Shown: positions 8,481 through 17,958 of the stretch, piece after piece
Numbering within the stretch: position 1 is the stretch's first letter
Layout: each line of letters begins with the position of its first letter
From: Woeseia sp034521225
GTDB taxonomy: Bacteria > Pseudomonadota > Gammaproteobacteria > Steroidobacterales > Woeseiaceae
Assembly (NCBI GenBank): GCA_034521225.1
Contig: JAXHMR010000027.1
Span: forward strand, 154,343 to 218,342
Direction of reading: 5' to 3'
Length of the DNA stretch: 64,000 nucleotides
The notes under the pieces: model-generated
Database searches by the model: none
Seen by the model: the letters and a program-made list of their open reading frames with translations, nothing else
Told to the model about the DNA's origin: nothing
Made by a program: the position numbers and the translations under genes

Positions 8481-11400
8481 GTGCTGATTTCCGATGTGTC
8501 GGTCAAGCGGCCGGTATTCGCGGCTGTCATATCACTGATTTTAGTCATTGTCGGCCTGATGTCGGTTGCTTCGCTGCCGACGCGGGAATACCCGGACATT
8601 CAGCGGCCGATCGTCTCCATTAATACCAGTTATCGCGGCGCCGCATCCGATGTGGTTGAACGCCGTGTGACGCAGGTTATTGAGGACCAGGTCGCCGGTA
8701 TATCAGGCATCGAAAAAATCAGTTCCGTCAGCTTTGATGAAAGTTCATCAATAACACTCGAGTTCTCTGTTGACCGTGATGTGGACGGCGCGGCCAACGA
8801 CGTGCGCGACAGGGTCTCGCGCGTGCTGGGCAACCTGCCTGACGAGGTCAATCCGCCCGAAGTGTCGAAACGCGACAGTTCGTCGGCGACGACAATGTGG
8901 ATCGATCTCTCCAGCGGTTCGCGCACGATCATGGAGCTGACCGACTACGCGGAACGTTATCTCGTGGATGCGCTGTCAATCGTCGATGGCGTCGCCTTCG
9001 TACGGGTAAGCGGCAGCCGCCGGCCGGCGATGCGCATCTGGATCGACCCGCAGCGGCTCGCGGCACGCGGATCGACCGTTGCCGATATTGAGGACGCGCT
9101 GCGCACCGAAAATGTGCAGATCCCGTCGGGGCGACTCGAATCCAGTGAGCGTGAATTCACGCTGCGGACGAACACCGGCTTCACGGGCGAGGACGATTTC
9201 CGCAACCTTGTCATTGGCAAGGGCAGCGACGAATACCTGATCCGCCTGGGTGAGGTCGCGGATGTACAGATGGCGCCCGAGGACGTGCGAACCTATTCGC
9301 GCACCAATGGTGCCACCGGCATGAGCCTCGGCATCATACCGCAGGCCAAGGCGAATATTCTGCAGGTCAACCGGGATGTCAAGAAGCGCATCGAGGAACT
9401 TCGGTCGACGCTGCCGGACGACATCAACTTCGCTGTCAATATTGACCTGTCCGTTTTCATCAGTGAATCGCTGAAGGAAGTCGGCAAGGCGCTCGGCGTC
9501 GCCCTCCTCCTGGTCCTCATCGTGATCTACGGGTTTATCGGCACTATCAGGGCGACGATCATCCCCGCCGTTACTATTCCGATTTCAATTATTGCCTCAT
9601 TTTCCGTCATGGCGGCCATGGGCTTTTCAATCAACGTCCTGACGCTGCTTGGACTGGTGCTTGCCATTGGACTCGTGGTGGACGATGCGATTGTCGTGCT
9701 CGAGAATATCGTGCGACGAATCGAGAAGGGCGAGCCGGTGCTGCTGGCCGCGACAAACGGCAGCCGCGAGATCGGCTTTGCCGTTATCGCGACAACGCTG
9801 GTGCTGGTTGCGGTGTTCCTGCCCGTCTCGTTCATGCCCGGCAATATCGGCAGAATCTTTGCGGAATTCGGCATTTCGCTCGCGGCAGCCGTCGTGTTCT
9901 CGAGTCTCGTGGCGCTGACACTGGTGCCGATGCTGTCGTCAAAACTGTTCGCGACAGGGCTGCACCGCGGCCGCCTGACACATGCAATAGACCGTGTGTT
10001 TCAACGTCTGTCAGGCACCTATTCCACGATGCTGCGCCGGGTTATCCGCCACCCTTACGTTGTCATTGTCTCGGCCCTGGTGATTTTCGGCGGCAGCCTG
10101 ACGCTGCTTGGCAAATTGCCGGTCGAGTACATGCCGAGGGAGGACCGCGGCATGGCGCTGACGATGATTACCGCTCCCGACGGGTCGAGCCTCGATTACA
10201 CCGCGGCCTACGTTCGCGACATCGAGAAAATCATGATGGAGGACGTCGAGACCGGCGATGTATTGCGTATCGGTACCCGCTCAGGAAGTTTCCGTGCTGG
10301 CAGCGACGTCAATACGGCAATGATTTTTGCACCGCTCGCGCTGTGGTCGGAACGTGACCGGTCGGCCGACGAGATCACGGCGAAATGGAATCGCCGGTTC
10401 CAGGACCTGCCGGGCGTGTCCGCGTATTCGTTCGTTCCCGGTAGCTGGAGCATCGGCCAGAGCAGCCGGCCGCTGCAGGTCGTCCTCGGCGGCACGGACT
10501 ACGAGCAGCTCGCTGAATGGCGGGACATCATTATCGAGAAAATCGAGGGCATCCCCGGCCTGTCGAATATCGACTCCGATTACAAGGAGCGCAAACCGAA
10601 GATTGACGTCTCGATCAACCGGGATCGTGCGGCTGATCTTGGCGTGTCACTGTCAACGGTCGGCCGGACGCTTGAAACAATACTGGGATCCCGCGTGGTT
10701 ACCACGTTCATCGATCGCGGCGAGGAGTACCGCGTCATCCTGCAGGGGCGGGACGAGCGTCGGCAGACGCCAAGCGATCTCGATTCCATCTATGTCCGCT
10801 CAAGCCAGACGTCGCAACTGATTCCGCTTTCGAACCTTGTGACTTTGAATGAAGTAGCCGGGCCTGTTGACCTGCGGCGGTTTGACCGGATGCGTGCGAT
10901 CACGATCAGTGCGAGCCTGCAACCGGGTTATTCATTGGGCGCTGCGCTGGACGAAATCGAAGGGATCATACGATCCGAGTTGCCCGACTCGGCACAGATC
11001 AACTATGACGGCGAGTCACGTGACCTGAAGACCTCGGGCAGTTCGCTCTACCTCACTTTCCTGCTGGCGCTGGTTATCGTCTACCTGGTGCTCGCCGCAC
11101 AGTTTGAGAGCTTCAAGCATCCCCTCATTATTATGACGACCGTGCCGCTCGCTATTGCCGGAGCATTAATCGGGCTGACGATCTTCGGGTCATCGATCAA
11201 CATTTTCAGCCAGATCGGGGCGATCATGCTGATCGGCCTCGCCGCGAAAAACGGCATCCTGATCGTCGAGTTTGCAAACCAGCTCAGGGATCGCGGCAAG
11301 GAATTCCGCGACGCGGTTGTCGAATCTGCCACGGCACGGCTGCGTCCCGTCCTGATGACGAGCATGTGTACGGCGTTCGGTGCCATTCCATTGTTAATGG

Positions 11401-11615
11401 CAACCGGTGCCGGCATGGAGTCCAGGCAGTCGATCGGTGCGGTCGTGTTCTTCGGCGTGACGTTTTCAGTCATTCTGACCCTGGTCGTCGTGCCGGCAGT
11501 CTATGCGCTGGTCGCAAGAAAGTCACACTCACCAGAGTACATTGCGCAGGTGATCGACAAGCTCCGGCGCCAGGAGGCGGATAACGGCTCCGTCCCCGCC
11601 GATCAGAAAACCTGA
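8481..11615 (+). CDS. RND multidrug efflux pump, inner-membrane subunit (HAE1 type)
   Basis: 1044-aa proton-driven transporter of the AcrB/MexB family, intact. The GTG at 8481 follows GAGGAGA. First helix after VKRPVFAAVISLILVIVGLM; proton-relay Asp pair in TM4 (AIGLVVDDAIVVLEN) and the TM10 lysine (IGLAAKNGILIVEFAN) are present, as are two large periplasmic repeats with docking and porter domains. It forms an operon with the adaptor at 7360. No TolC/OprM-type channel gene lies in the window, so it must use one encoded elsewhere. Substrates are unknown; the adaptor-pump pair without regulator is common in this group. Confidence 0.95.
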   Translation: MLISDVSVKRPVFAAVISLILVIVGLMSVASLPTREYPDIQRPIVSINTSYRGAASDVVERRVTQVIEDQVAGISGIEKISSVSFDESSSITLEFSVDRDVDGAANDVRDRVSRVLGNLPDEVNPPEVSKRDSSSATTMWIDLSSGSRTIMELTDYAERYLVDALSIVDGVAFVRVSGSRRPAMRIWIDPQRLAARGSTVADIEDALRTENVQIPSGRLESSEREFTLRTNTGFTGEDDFRNLVIGKGSDEYLIRLGEVADVQMAPEDVRTYSRTNGATGMSLGIIPQAKANILQVNRDVKKRIEELRSTLPDDINFAVNIDLSVFISESLKEVGKALGVALLLVLIVIYGFIGTIRATIIPAVTIPISIIASFSVMAAMGFSINVLTLLGLVLAIGLVVDDAIVVLENIVRRIEKGEPVLLAATNGSREIGFAVIATTLVLVAVFLPVSFMPGNIGRIFAEFGISLAAAVVFSSLVALTLVPMLSSKLFATGLHRGRLTHAIDRVFQRLSGTYSTMLRRVIRHPYVVIVSALVIFGGSLTLLGKLPVEYMPREDRGMALTMITAPDGSSLDYTAAYVRDIEKIMMEDVETGDVLRIGTRSGSFRAGSDVNTAMIFAPLALWSERDRSADEITAKWNRRFQDLPGVSAYSFVPGSWSIGQSSRPLQVVLGGTDYEQLAEWRDIIIEKIEGIPGLSNIDSDYKERKPKIDVSINRDRAADLGVSLSTVGRTLETILGSRVVTTFIDRGEEYRVILQGRDERRQTPSDLDSIYVRSSQTSQLIPLSNLVTLNEVAGPVDLRRFDRMRAITISASLQPGYSLGAALDEIEGIIRSELPDSAQINYDGESRDLKTSGSSLYLTFLLALVIVYLVLAAQFESFKHPLIIMTTVPLAIAGALIGLTIFGSSINIFSQIGAIMLIGLAAKNGILIVEFANQLRDRGKEFRDAVVESATARLRPVLMTSMCTAFGAIPLLMATGAGMESRQSIGAVVFFGVTFSVILTLVVVPAVYALVARKSHSPEYIAQVIDKLRRQEADNGSVPADQKT

Positions 11616-11692
11616 TCAGGAGCAAGCGCGCGCAATCTCGTTTCCTCGCGACGGTTCATTTTGTGCAGTCCGGCCTGGTCGTATCGCGGCCG

Positions 11693-12003
11693 TCAGCCAA
11701 CGTAATGTGCATTTATCACGGCAATGGCCAGTCCGATTCCGAGGGCTGGCAGCGTACGTCGGGTCCAGATGGACAGCAGCCGCCGTCAGCGCCAACGCCA
11801 GCAAGTCCGGCGCATTGGCATGCCGCATCATCGCCAGTGCCAGCACAGCGGCCAGCGCCGATCCCGGCAGGGCGTCGAGCACCCTGCTTGCAGTTGAGTC
11901 CGGCCGCATTCGGCTGCCTGAGCAGGTAGCCCGCCAGCCGCTCGGCGCAGGTCACGACGGCGACGACGACGATACCAATAAACGTTGAGAACGCATCAGG
12001 CAC
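11693..12003 (-). CDS. azlD: AzlD-family branched-chain amino-acid exporter, small subunit
   Basis: Small membrane protein (about 103 aa) that pairs with AzlC. GTG start at 12003 overlaps the azlC stop by 8 bp. The frame reads PDAFSTFIGIVVVAVVTCAE, RLAGYLLRQP, then after a shift near 11900 LDALPGSALAAVLALAMMRH and LLALALTAAAV, then after a second shift near 11750 LSIWTRRTLPALGIGLAIAV ending at TGA 11693. Length and hydrophobic profile (3-4 helices) fit AzlD. Confidence 0.8.
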
Positions 12004-12722
12004 TGCGCCAGTACTCGCGCACGAGGGTGACCGCCGCGGCCGGCGGCAACACCGGTCATCAGCGCGCCGGCCGCGCCGAACCAGTCGCTCGCAACAACGG
12101 CGACCACCGCGGAGGCTGCCGGCGCCACGAGTCGGACCTTCGATCCGACCTGGTAGAAGATACAAAGCAGGATGGCGATAAACAGTGGCCCGCCCAGCTT
12201 GAGTCCGCTGATCGTTGCCGGGTCGAGGAGTCCCGGCAACAGCACACCGGCGGCGGTCCCCAGCATCCAGGCCAGGTACATCGTCGCGCCGCTGCCGGCA
12301 AAAAACGCAACGCGGTTGGGCGCGCGCTGGTCGCGAACTGTCAGCACCCAGTTGGCATCCGTCAGCAGGAACAGGGTTGCGAACGGGGGCCGTCGACGAT
12401 TACGTGACAACGTATCGTATAGCGTAATGCCCATCAGGACATGCCGACTGCAGACCAGTGCGGTCGTTACGGCAATTGCAAGGTACGGGAGCGGCTCGTT
12501 CCAGATCTCGAGCACCGCTACCTGGGCAGCACCGGCAAATACCGACGCGCTCATCAGCAGTGTGTTGACGGCGCCGAAACCGCGTGCCATTGCAAGCACG
12601 CCGAACAGAAGGCCGAAGACGAAACCGCCAGCCGCAAGGCCGGCACTTGCCTCGATGCCCGTCCTGAACGACGGCCAAACCGTCTTGTCAGCCGGGGCCG
12701 GCTGCTTCGGTGTGGGTTGCAT
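11996..12722 (-). CDS. azlC: AzlC-family branched-chain amino-acid exporter, large subunit
   Basis: Inner-membrane permease of about 242 aa. ATG 12722 (a TTG lies one codon upstream). Characteristic family segments: GIEASAGLAAGGFVFGLLFG, SASVFAGAAQVAVLEIW, ALVCSRHVLMGITLY and LLTDANWVLT. A one-base shift near 12042 separates the last residues; restored reading ends AAVTLVREYWRSA with TGA at 11996. Overlaps azlD by 8 bp, so translation is probably coupled. Confidence 0.88.
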
Positions 12723-12750
12723 CAAATTCGTCTGCGCCGCGTGCGCCCAT

Positions 12751-12781
12751 AAAAAAAGCCGGAGGTTTGACGCCCGGCTTT
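12751..12781 (-). terminator. Intrinsic terminator of the S10-spc-alpha operon
   Basis: On the minus strand AAAGCCGGG and its partner CCGGCTTT form a GC-rich stem followed by a run of T. It lies 25 bp after the rplQ stop and ends the long ribosomal-protein transcript; it also separates that operon from azlC. Confidence 0.88.
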
Positions 12782-12805
12782 AATGTCATATCGTTAGCGA
12801 GGCCG

Positions 12806-13207
12806 CTACTTTTCGTCGCTACCCGAGCTGTCGCCGTCAGCGGCCGCCTCGGCCTTTTCGACCAGCTGCACGATGGCCATCGGCGCGGCATCACCCGCAC
12901 GCGGTCCCGTTTTCAGGATCCGCAGGTAACCACCGGGGCGCTCCCTGAAACGCGGACCCAGGTCTGTGAACAACTTGCCAACCACTTCCTTATCGCGCAG
13001 GCGGTTGAACGCCAGGCGGCGTTTCGCAACATTGTCTTCGCCGGCCAGTGTAATGAGCGGCTCGACAACGCGACGCAGCTCTTTCGCTTTCGGCAGAGTG
13101 GTTTTGATGGTCTCATGACGCAGCAGCGACGCCGCCATGTTACGGAACATGGCCTTGCGGTGCGAGTGTTGCGGGCCGAGCCGTCGGCCGGATTTTCTGT
13201 GACGCAT
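12806..13207 (-). CDS. rplQ: 50S ribosomal protein L17
   Basis: 133 aa, intact. Starts MRHRKSGRRLG and contains the family segments RHETIKTTLPKAKELR and GGYLRILKTGPRAGDAAPMA; the tail is acidic (AADGDSSGSDEK). Binds 23S rRNA at the subunit periphery. Last gene of the alpha operon, immediately before the terminator at 12751. Confidence 0.97.
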   Translation of the reverse strand: MRHRKSGRRLGPQHSHRKAMFRNMAASLLRHETIKTTLPKAKELRRVVEPLITLAGEDNVAKRRLAFNRLRDKEVVGKLFTDLGPRFRERPGGYLRILKTGPRAGDAAPMAIVQLVEKAEAAADGDSSGSDEK

Positions 13208-13257
13208 GGGTTTTGCCTTTCAAATTGCGGGTGCCGGAAACCCGGCACCGTGTTCAG

Positions 13258-14259
13258 TTATATCGCGAGATCGTGCTCGGGGCGCAGGCTCGCAGGCGGC
13301 CAGTTTTCCAGCCGCATGCCGAGACCAAGTCCGTGGCTTTCAAGAACTTCCTTGATTTCCGTGAGCGACTTCTTGCCGAGGTTCGGCGTTCGCAGCAGCT
13401 CAACTTCGGTACGCTGCACGAGATCACCAATGTACATGATGTTCTCGGCCTTGAGGCAATTGGCCGACCGCACCGTGAGCTCGAGTTCGTCCACCGGACG
13501 CAACAGGATCGGATCGACCTGTTCTCCGGCCAATGCGCCGGCGCCTTCTTCCTGGCCCTGCAGGTCAACAAAGACCGAAAGCTGATCTTTCAGGATGCTG
13601 CCCGCCCGGCGGATTGCTTCTTCCGGATCGATCGTACCGTTCGTCTCAATGTCGATGATCAGCTTGTCCAGATCCGTGCGCTGTTCGACGCGCGCGGCCT
13701 CAACGTCATAGGTCACCCGGTGAACCGGGCTGAATGACGCATCGAGCTGCAGCCGGCCAATTGGCCCTGTCGCCTCTTCAAATGACGGACGCTGCGTGGC
13801 CGGACGGTAGCCGCGGCCACGTTCGACCTTCAGCACCATGTTCAGCTCACCGGACTTGTTCAGCGTTGCAATGACGATGCCGGGATTCATAATCTCGACA
13901 TCGTGATCCAGCTGAATATCCGCACCGGTAACCGTCCCGGGGCCCTTTTTCGACACCCGCAACTCGGCTGAATCGCGGTTGTGCATGCGCACGGCAACCT
14001 GTTTCAGGTTCAGCAGGATATCAACAACATCCTCCTGCACACCCTCAATGCTGGTGTACTCGTGGAGCACGCCCTCAATTTCCGCCTCAACAATTGCCGC
14101 TCCCGGCATTGAAGAAAGCAGAATTCGACGTAGCGCATTGCCAAGCGTGTGGCCGTAGCCGCGTTCAAACGGCTCGATCGTCACTTTGGCATGCAAATCA
14201 TTGACCGGCGCAACTTTAACGACACGCGGTTTCAGAAATTCGTTTACAGATCCCTGCAT
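13258..14259 (-). CDS. rpoA: RNA polymerase subunit alpha
   Basis: 333 aa, intact. The N-terminal dimerisation domain (1-235) has GYGHTLGNALRRILLSSMPG; the C-terminal domain has two helix-hairpin-helix motifs (LLRTPNLGKKSLTEIKEVL) that contact UP elements and activators. In the standard rpsD-rpoA-rplQ order, 17 bp after rpsD. Confidence 0.97.
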   Translation of the reverse strand: MQGSVNEFLKPRVVKVAPVNDLHAKVTIEPFERGYGHTLGNALRRILLSSMPGAAIVEAEIEGVLHEYTSIEGVQEDVVDILLNLKQVAVRMHNRDSAELRVSKKGPGTVTGADIQLDHDVEIMNPGIVIATLNKSGELNMVLKVERGRGYRPATQRPSFEEATGPIGRLQLDASFSPVHRVTYDVEAARVEQRTDLDKLIIDIETNGTIDPEEAIRRAGSILKDQLSVFVDLQGQEEGAGALAGEQVDPILLRPVDELELTVRSANCLKAENIMYIGDLVQRTEVELLRTPNLGKKSLTEIKEVLESHGLGLGMRLENWPPASLRPEHDLAI

Positions 14260-14276
14260 GGGTAAAACCCTGCTGA

Positions 14277-14897
14277 CTATTTCGAGTACAGCTCGACGAC
14301 CAGGTTTTCGTTGATGTCCGGCAGTATGTCTTCCCTGTCCGGCAACGACTTCAGAACACCCGTCATCTTCTTCGCATCAACTTCCACCCAATCGGGCAGT
14401 CCCACCTGGCTTGCAACTTCCAGCGCACTTTGAATGCGAAGCTGTTTTTTCGCTTTCTCGCGGATACCAATATTGTCCCCGGCACTGAGCTGGAGTGACG
14501 GGATATTGGCTACCTGGCCATTGACCTCAATTCCCTTGTGGCTGACAAGCTGCCGGGCTTCAGCACGCGTGGACGCAAAGCCCATGCGGTAGACAACATT
14601 ATCCAGTCGTCCTTCCAGGAGGCGCAGCAGGTTTTCACCCGTCGAGCCTTTCAGCTGGGCGGCCTTCTTGTAGTAATTACTGAACTGGCGCTCAAGCACC
14701 CCGTACATGCGGCGCAGTTTCTGCTTCTCGCGGAGCTGCATGCCGTAGTCGGACAACCGAGGGCGGCGCTGTGGCGCACCACCGGGAGGAACTTCCAGCT
14801 TGCACTTCGATTCGAGCGGGCGCAGCCCACTCTTCAGAAACAGGTCCGTACCTTCACGGCGGGACAGTTTACACTTTGGTCCAAGATATCTTGCCAT
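14277..14897 (-). CDS. rpsD: 30S ribosomal protein S4
   Basis: 206 aa, intact; primary 16S rRNA binder and, in enterobacteria, the translational repressor of the alpha operon. Starts MARYLGPKCKLSRREGTDLF; the S4 RNA-binding domain is at about 95-160 (MGFASTRAEARQLVSHKGIE). Twelve base pairs after rpsK. Confidence 0.97.
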   Translation of the reverse strand: MARYLGPKCKLSRREGTDLFLKSGLRPLESKCKLEVPPGGAPQRRPRLSDYGMQLREKQKLRRMYGVLERQFSNYYKKAAQLKGSTGENLLRLLEGRLDNVVYRMGFASTRAEARQLVSHKGIEVNGQVANIPSLQLSAGDNIGIREKAKKQLRIQSALEVASQVGLPDWVEVDAKKMTGVLKSLPDREDILPDINENLVVELYSK

Positions 14898-14909
14898 TGA
14901 CTCTAGCCT

Positions 14910-15293
14910 CTAAACGCGGCGTTTTTTCGGCGGGCGACAGCCGTTGTGAGGGATAGGCGTTACGTCCTCGATGTGCTGAATCTTAAAGCCCAGCGCATTC
15001 AAAGCGCGCACTGCTGATTCACGACCGGGGCCCGGCCCGCGCACACGTACATCGACGTTCTTGACGCCAAATTCCAGTGCCGCGCGACCTGCCTTTTCGG
15101 AAGCAACCTGCGCCGCAAACGGCGTTGATTTACGTGAACCACGGAAACCACAGCCACCAGCCGTCGCCCAGGACAATGAATTGCCCTGACGGTCCGTGAT
15201 CGTGATGATCGTGTTGTTGAAGGACGCATGGATGTGCGCAATTGCGTCCACCACATGTTTCTTGACCTTCTTCCGTTTCGCTGCTTCAGCCAT
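14910..15293 (-). CDS. rpsK: 30S ribosomal protein S11
   Basis: 127 aa, intact. Contains HVVDAIAHIHASFNNTIITI, the RGSRKSTPFAAQ segment and the basic C-terminus HNGCRPPKKRRV that lines the 30S platform. Unusually, 95 bp separate it from rpsM; the gap holds two REP-like units. Confidence 0.97.
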   Translation of the reverse strand: MAEAAKRKKVKKHVVDAIAHIHASFNNTIITITDRQGNSLSWATAGGCGFRGSRKSTPFAAQVASEKAGRAALEFGVKNVDVRVRGPGPGRESAVRALNALGFKIQHIEDVTPIPHNGCRPPKKRRV

Positions 15294-15310
15294 CTAATTT
15301 GCCTGTATTC

Positions 15311-15373
15311 GTAGGTGCGGCTTTACGCCGCGGTTCCTTGCCTGGTCTGTGGGAGCGGCATTTAGCCGCAACC
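15311..15373 (+). repeat. REP-like doublet between rpsM and rpsK
   Basis: Two similar short palindromes in the same orientation: GTAGGTGCGGCTTTACGCCG (from 15311) and TGTGGGAGCGGCATTTAGCC (from 15348), each continuing into the complementary arm. Each has a GTAG or GTGG head followed by a GCGGC...GCCGC stem, the layout of REP units mobilised by RAYT transposases in Pseudomonas and Stenotrophomonas. They lie in an operon-internal spacer on the strand opposite to transcription. Confidence 0.7.
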
Positions 15374-15388
15374 CTCTGTTTCCTGCCC

Positions 15389-15749
15389 TTATCGCTTGAT
15401 CGGTCGCCGCGGTCCCTTCCGGGTACGCGCATTGGTCCGCGTGCGCTGGCCGCGTAACGGCAGCCCGCGCCGGTGGCGTAGACTGCCCGGTAGCAGCCCA
15501 GATCCATCAATCGCTTGATGTTCATGGATACTTCACGCCGCAGATCGCCCTCGACCACCAGCTTCGCAACAGCGTTACGGATGTTCGCCACTTCCGGCTC
15601 CGCCAGGTCCTTGACCTGCGTGTCCGGAGCGACGCCGGCGACGCTGCAGATATGCTGCGCGCGTGTCCGTCCAATACCGTAAATCGACGTCAGTGCAATC
15701 GACGACGTGCTTGTTTAACGGAAATATTTATGCCTGCTATTCGAGCCAC
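15389..15749 (-). CDS. rpsM: 30S ribosomal protein S13, frameshifted
   Basis: GTG start at 15749 reads VARIAGINISV; small insertions near 15705-15720 shift the frame, after which LTSIYGIGRTRAQHICSVAG and VANIRNAVAKLVVEGDLRRE follow. A second shift near 15480 restores RHRRGLPLRGQRTRTNART and the end KGPRRPIKR at 15389. The reconstructed length of about 118 aa is typical. Three indels in a 118-codon essential gene point to sequence error. Confidence 0.88.
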
Positions 15750-15765
15750 TTGAGATACCTTTGAA

Positions 15766-15882
15766 TTAGCCCTGACGCTGCTTGTGCCGCGCGTCAGTTG
15801 TGCAAATCACGCGCACAACGCCGCTGCGACGAATAATCTTGCAGTTTCTGCACATTTTCCTGACCGATGCTCTGACTTTCAT
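15766..15882 (-). CDS. rpmJ: 50S ribosomal protein L36
   Basis: 38-aa protein: MKVRASVRKMCRNCKIIRRS, then GVVRVICTTDARHKQRQG. The CxxC...C...H zinc ligands of the C+ paralogue are present. It lies between secY (28 bp upstream) and rpsM (16 bp downstream), its usual place at the spc/alpha junction. Confidence 0.95.
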   Translation of the reverse strand: MKVRASVRKMCRNCKIIRRSGVVRVICTTDARHKQRQG

Positions 15883-15909
15883 GAGCGTTCTCCGAATACC
15901 GCCGACGAA

Positions 15910-17272
15910 TCAGCGAACCTGGCCGCTGCGACCGTAATTGCGCAGGTTGGCCTTCTGCATCATGCCTTCATACTGATCGACTCATTGCATGAGCCTGCAG
16001 CTGGGACATGAAATCGATACTGACGACGACCAGAATCAGCAATGACGTGCCGCCGAAGTTGAACGGGATGCTCGGGTAGAACATCCGGAATATTTCCGGC
16101 AGCAGGCAGACGCCGGCGATGTAGATTGCGCCCCAGAAAGTCAGCCGTGTCAGTACCCTGTCGATGTACTCCGCTGTCTGTGCGCCCGGACGGATGCCCG
16201 GCACGAACGCTCCCGATCGCTTCAGGTTGTCTGCCGTGTCTTTCGAGTTGAAGACCAGCGCTGTGTAGAAGAAACAGAAGAAGACGATCATCGCGCCATA
16301 CAGCAGCACATAGATCGGCTGCCCGGGCCCAAGGTTGGCGCCCAGGGTCTGCAGACCGCGCTGAACAACGTTCGGATTGGTCGCCTGGCCGAAAAACTGC
16401 GCGATCGTCGCCGGAAATAGCAGGATACTGGAGGCGAAGATCGGCGGAATGACGCCCGACATGTTGATCTTGAACGGCAGGTGCGTGCTCTGCGCCGCAT
16501 ACATCTTGCGGCCCTGCTGCCGCCGCGCATAATTGACGGTGATGCGGCGCTGCGCACGCTCCATGAAGACGACGAATACCGTTACGGCAATACCGCCAAT
16601 CAACAGCAGAATCGCCGTTGCCGACGACATTTCACCGGTGCGAACCAGCTCCGCCGTACCGGCGACAGCCGCTGGAAGGCCGGCCACGATACCAGCCAGA
16701 ATGATCATCGAAATACCATTGCCGATGCCGCGCTCGGTAATCTGTTCACCGAGCCACATCAGGAACATCGTGCCCGTTACCAGCGTAATACATGCGGTGA
16801 CCAGGAACGCCGTACCCGGATTGACGACAACGCCCGGCTGGCTCTGCAGCCAGCTCGCGGCTGCAACGGACTGGAACAGCGAAAGGCCTACCGTGCCGTA
16901 ACGGGTGTACTGCGTAATCTTGCGACGGCCGGCCTCGCCTTCCTTGCGCAGCTGCTGCAGTGTCGGGACGATCATGCTGGCCATCTGCATGATAATCGAC
17001 GCAGAAATGTAGGGCATGATGCCGAGCGCGAAAATACCGAAGCGCGATAGCGCACCACCGGAGAACATGTTGAACAGCGCCAGCATGTTGCCGGCCTGCT
17101 GGTCAAAGAATGACGCAAGGGCAGCCGGATCCACGCCCGGGACCGGAATGAACGTACCAATACGGAACACGATCAGCGCGCCCACGAGAAACGCCAGGCG
17201 AACTTTCAGTTCGCCCAGTTTTCCCGCTGACTTCGCGAGATCCGCCGGATTATTGGATGGCTTTTTGGCCAT
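15910..17272 (-). CDS. secY: Preprotein translocase subunit SecY, frameshifted near its end
   Basis: Ten-helix channel of the Sec translocon. ATG 17272 gives MAKKPSNNPADLAKSAGKLG; an upstream in-frame extension to 17335 overlaps rplO and is not used. Plug and cytoplasmic loops are recognisable (ITQYTRYGTVGLSLFQSVAA, GIRPGAQTAEYIDRVLTRLT). Near 15973 a one-base change makes the frame end early after AHAMSRSV; the restored tail is QYEGMMQKANLRNYGRSG, ending at 15910 as in other SecY proteins. Confidence 0.95.
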
Positions 17273-17288
17273 GTTCCTTCCTGTACCC

Positions 17289-17724
17289 CTAGTCTTCGAT
17301 GCTGCCGCCGGCGGCTTCGATAGCCGCGCGCGCACCCTTCGTTACTTTCAGGCCCTTGATCTTGACAGCCTTCTCAAGCTTGCCCGACAAGATGACCTTG
17401 ACCTTGCTGACCTGTGCCGGCACAAGGTGCAGCTTCTTCAACCGCTCGATGTCGACTGACATCGTCCCCGGCAAGCGCCAGCTCGTGGAGCCTGAGCTCC
17501 GCCGAATCGCGTGCCATCGGCGAACGAAAGCCGACCTTCGGCAAACGGCGCTGCAGCGGCATCTGGCCGCCCTCGAAACCGACTTTTGTGTAGCCGCCCG
17601 AACGCGCATGCTGGCCTTTCTGGCCGCGGCCGCAGGTCTTGCCCTGGCCGGCGGAATGTCCGCGGCCGACGCGCTTGCCTGCGGGCTTTGAGCCCTTGCC
17701 CGGCGATATCTCATTCAGACGCAT
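17289..17724 (-). CDS. rplO: 50S ribosomal protein L15, frameshifted
   Basis: Starts MRLNEISPGKGSKPAGKRVG and continues GGQMPLQRRLPKVGF. A shift near 17470 joins it to SVDIERLKKLHLVPAQVSKV and the end AARAAIEAAGGSIED-like tail at 17289; about 145 aa in total, typical of L15. Sits between rpmD and secY as in other spc operons. Confidence 0.93.
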
Positions 17725-17725
17725 G

Positions 17726-17914
17726 TCAAACTTCCTCTACCGACACGAGGTACGAAACCTTGTTGATCATTCCGCGAATCTCAGGCGTGTCGTCCAGCGT
17801 TACGCTGTGACGGATCTTGCGCAGACCGAGACCTGTGATACATGCACGGTGACTCTTCAGCCGGCCATACCGGCTCTTGGTGAGCGTCACTTTCAACTGT
17901 TTTGGCTTCGCCAT
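17726..17914 (-). CDS. rpmD: 50S ribosomal protein L30
   Basis: 62 aa, intact. Reads LKVTLTKSRYGRLKSHRACI and GLGLRKIRHSVTLDDTPEIR, the single L30 domain. Adjacent to rplO with one base between stop and start. Confidence 0.96.
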   Translation of the reverse strand: MAKPKQLKVTLTKSRYGRLKSHRACITGLGLRKIRHSVTLDDTPEIRGMINKVSYLVSVEEV

Positions 17915-17958
17915 CGTTCTTTATCCGTTACCGAGTCAATTCATCCCGCCTGACAATA

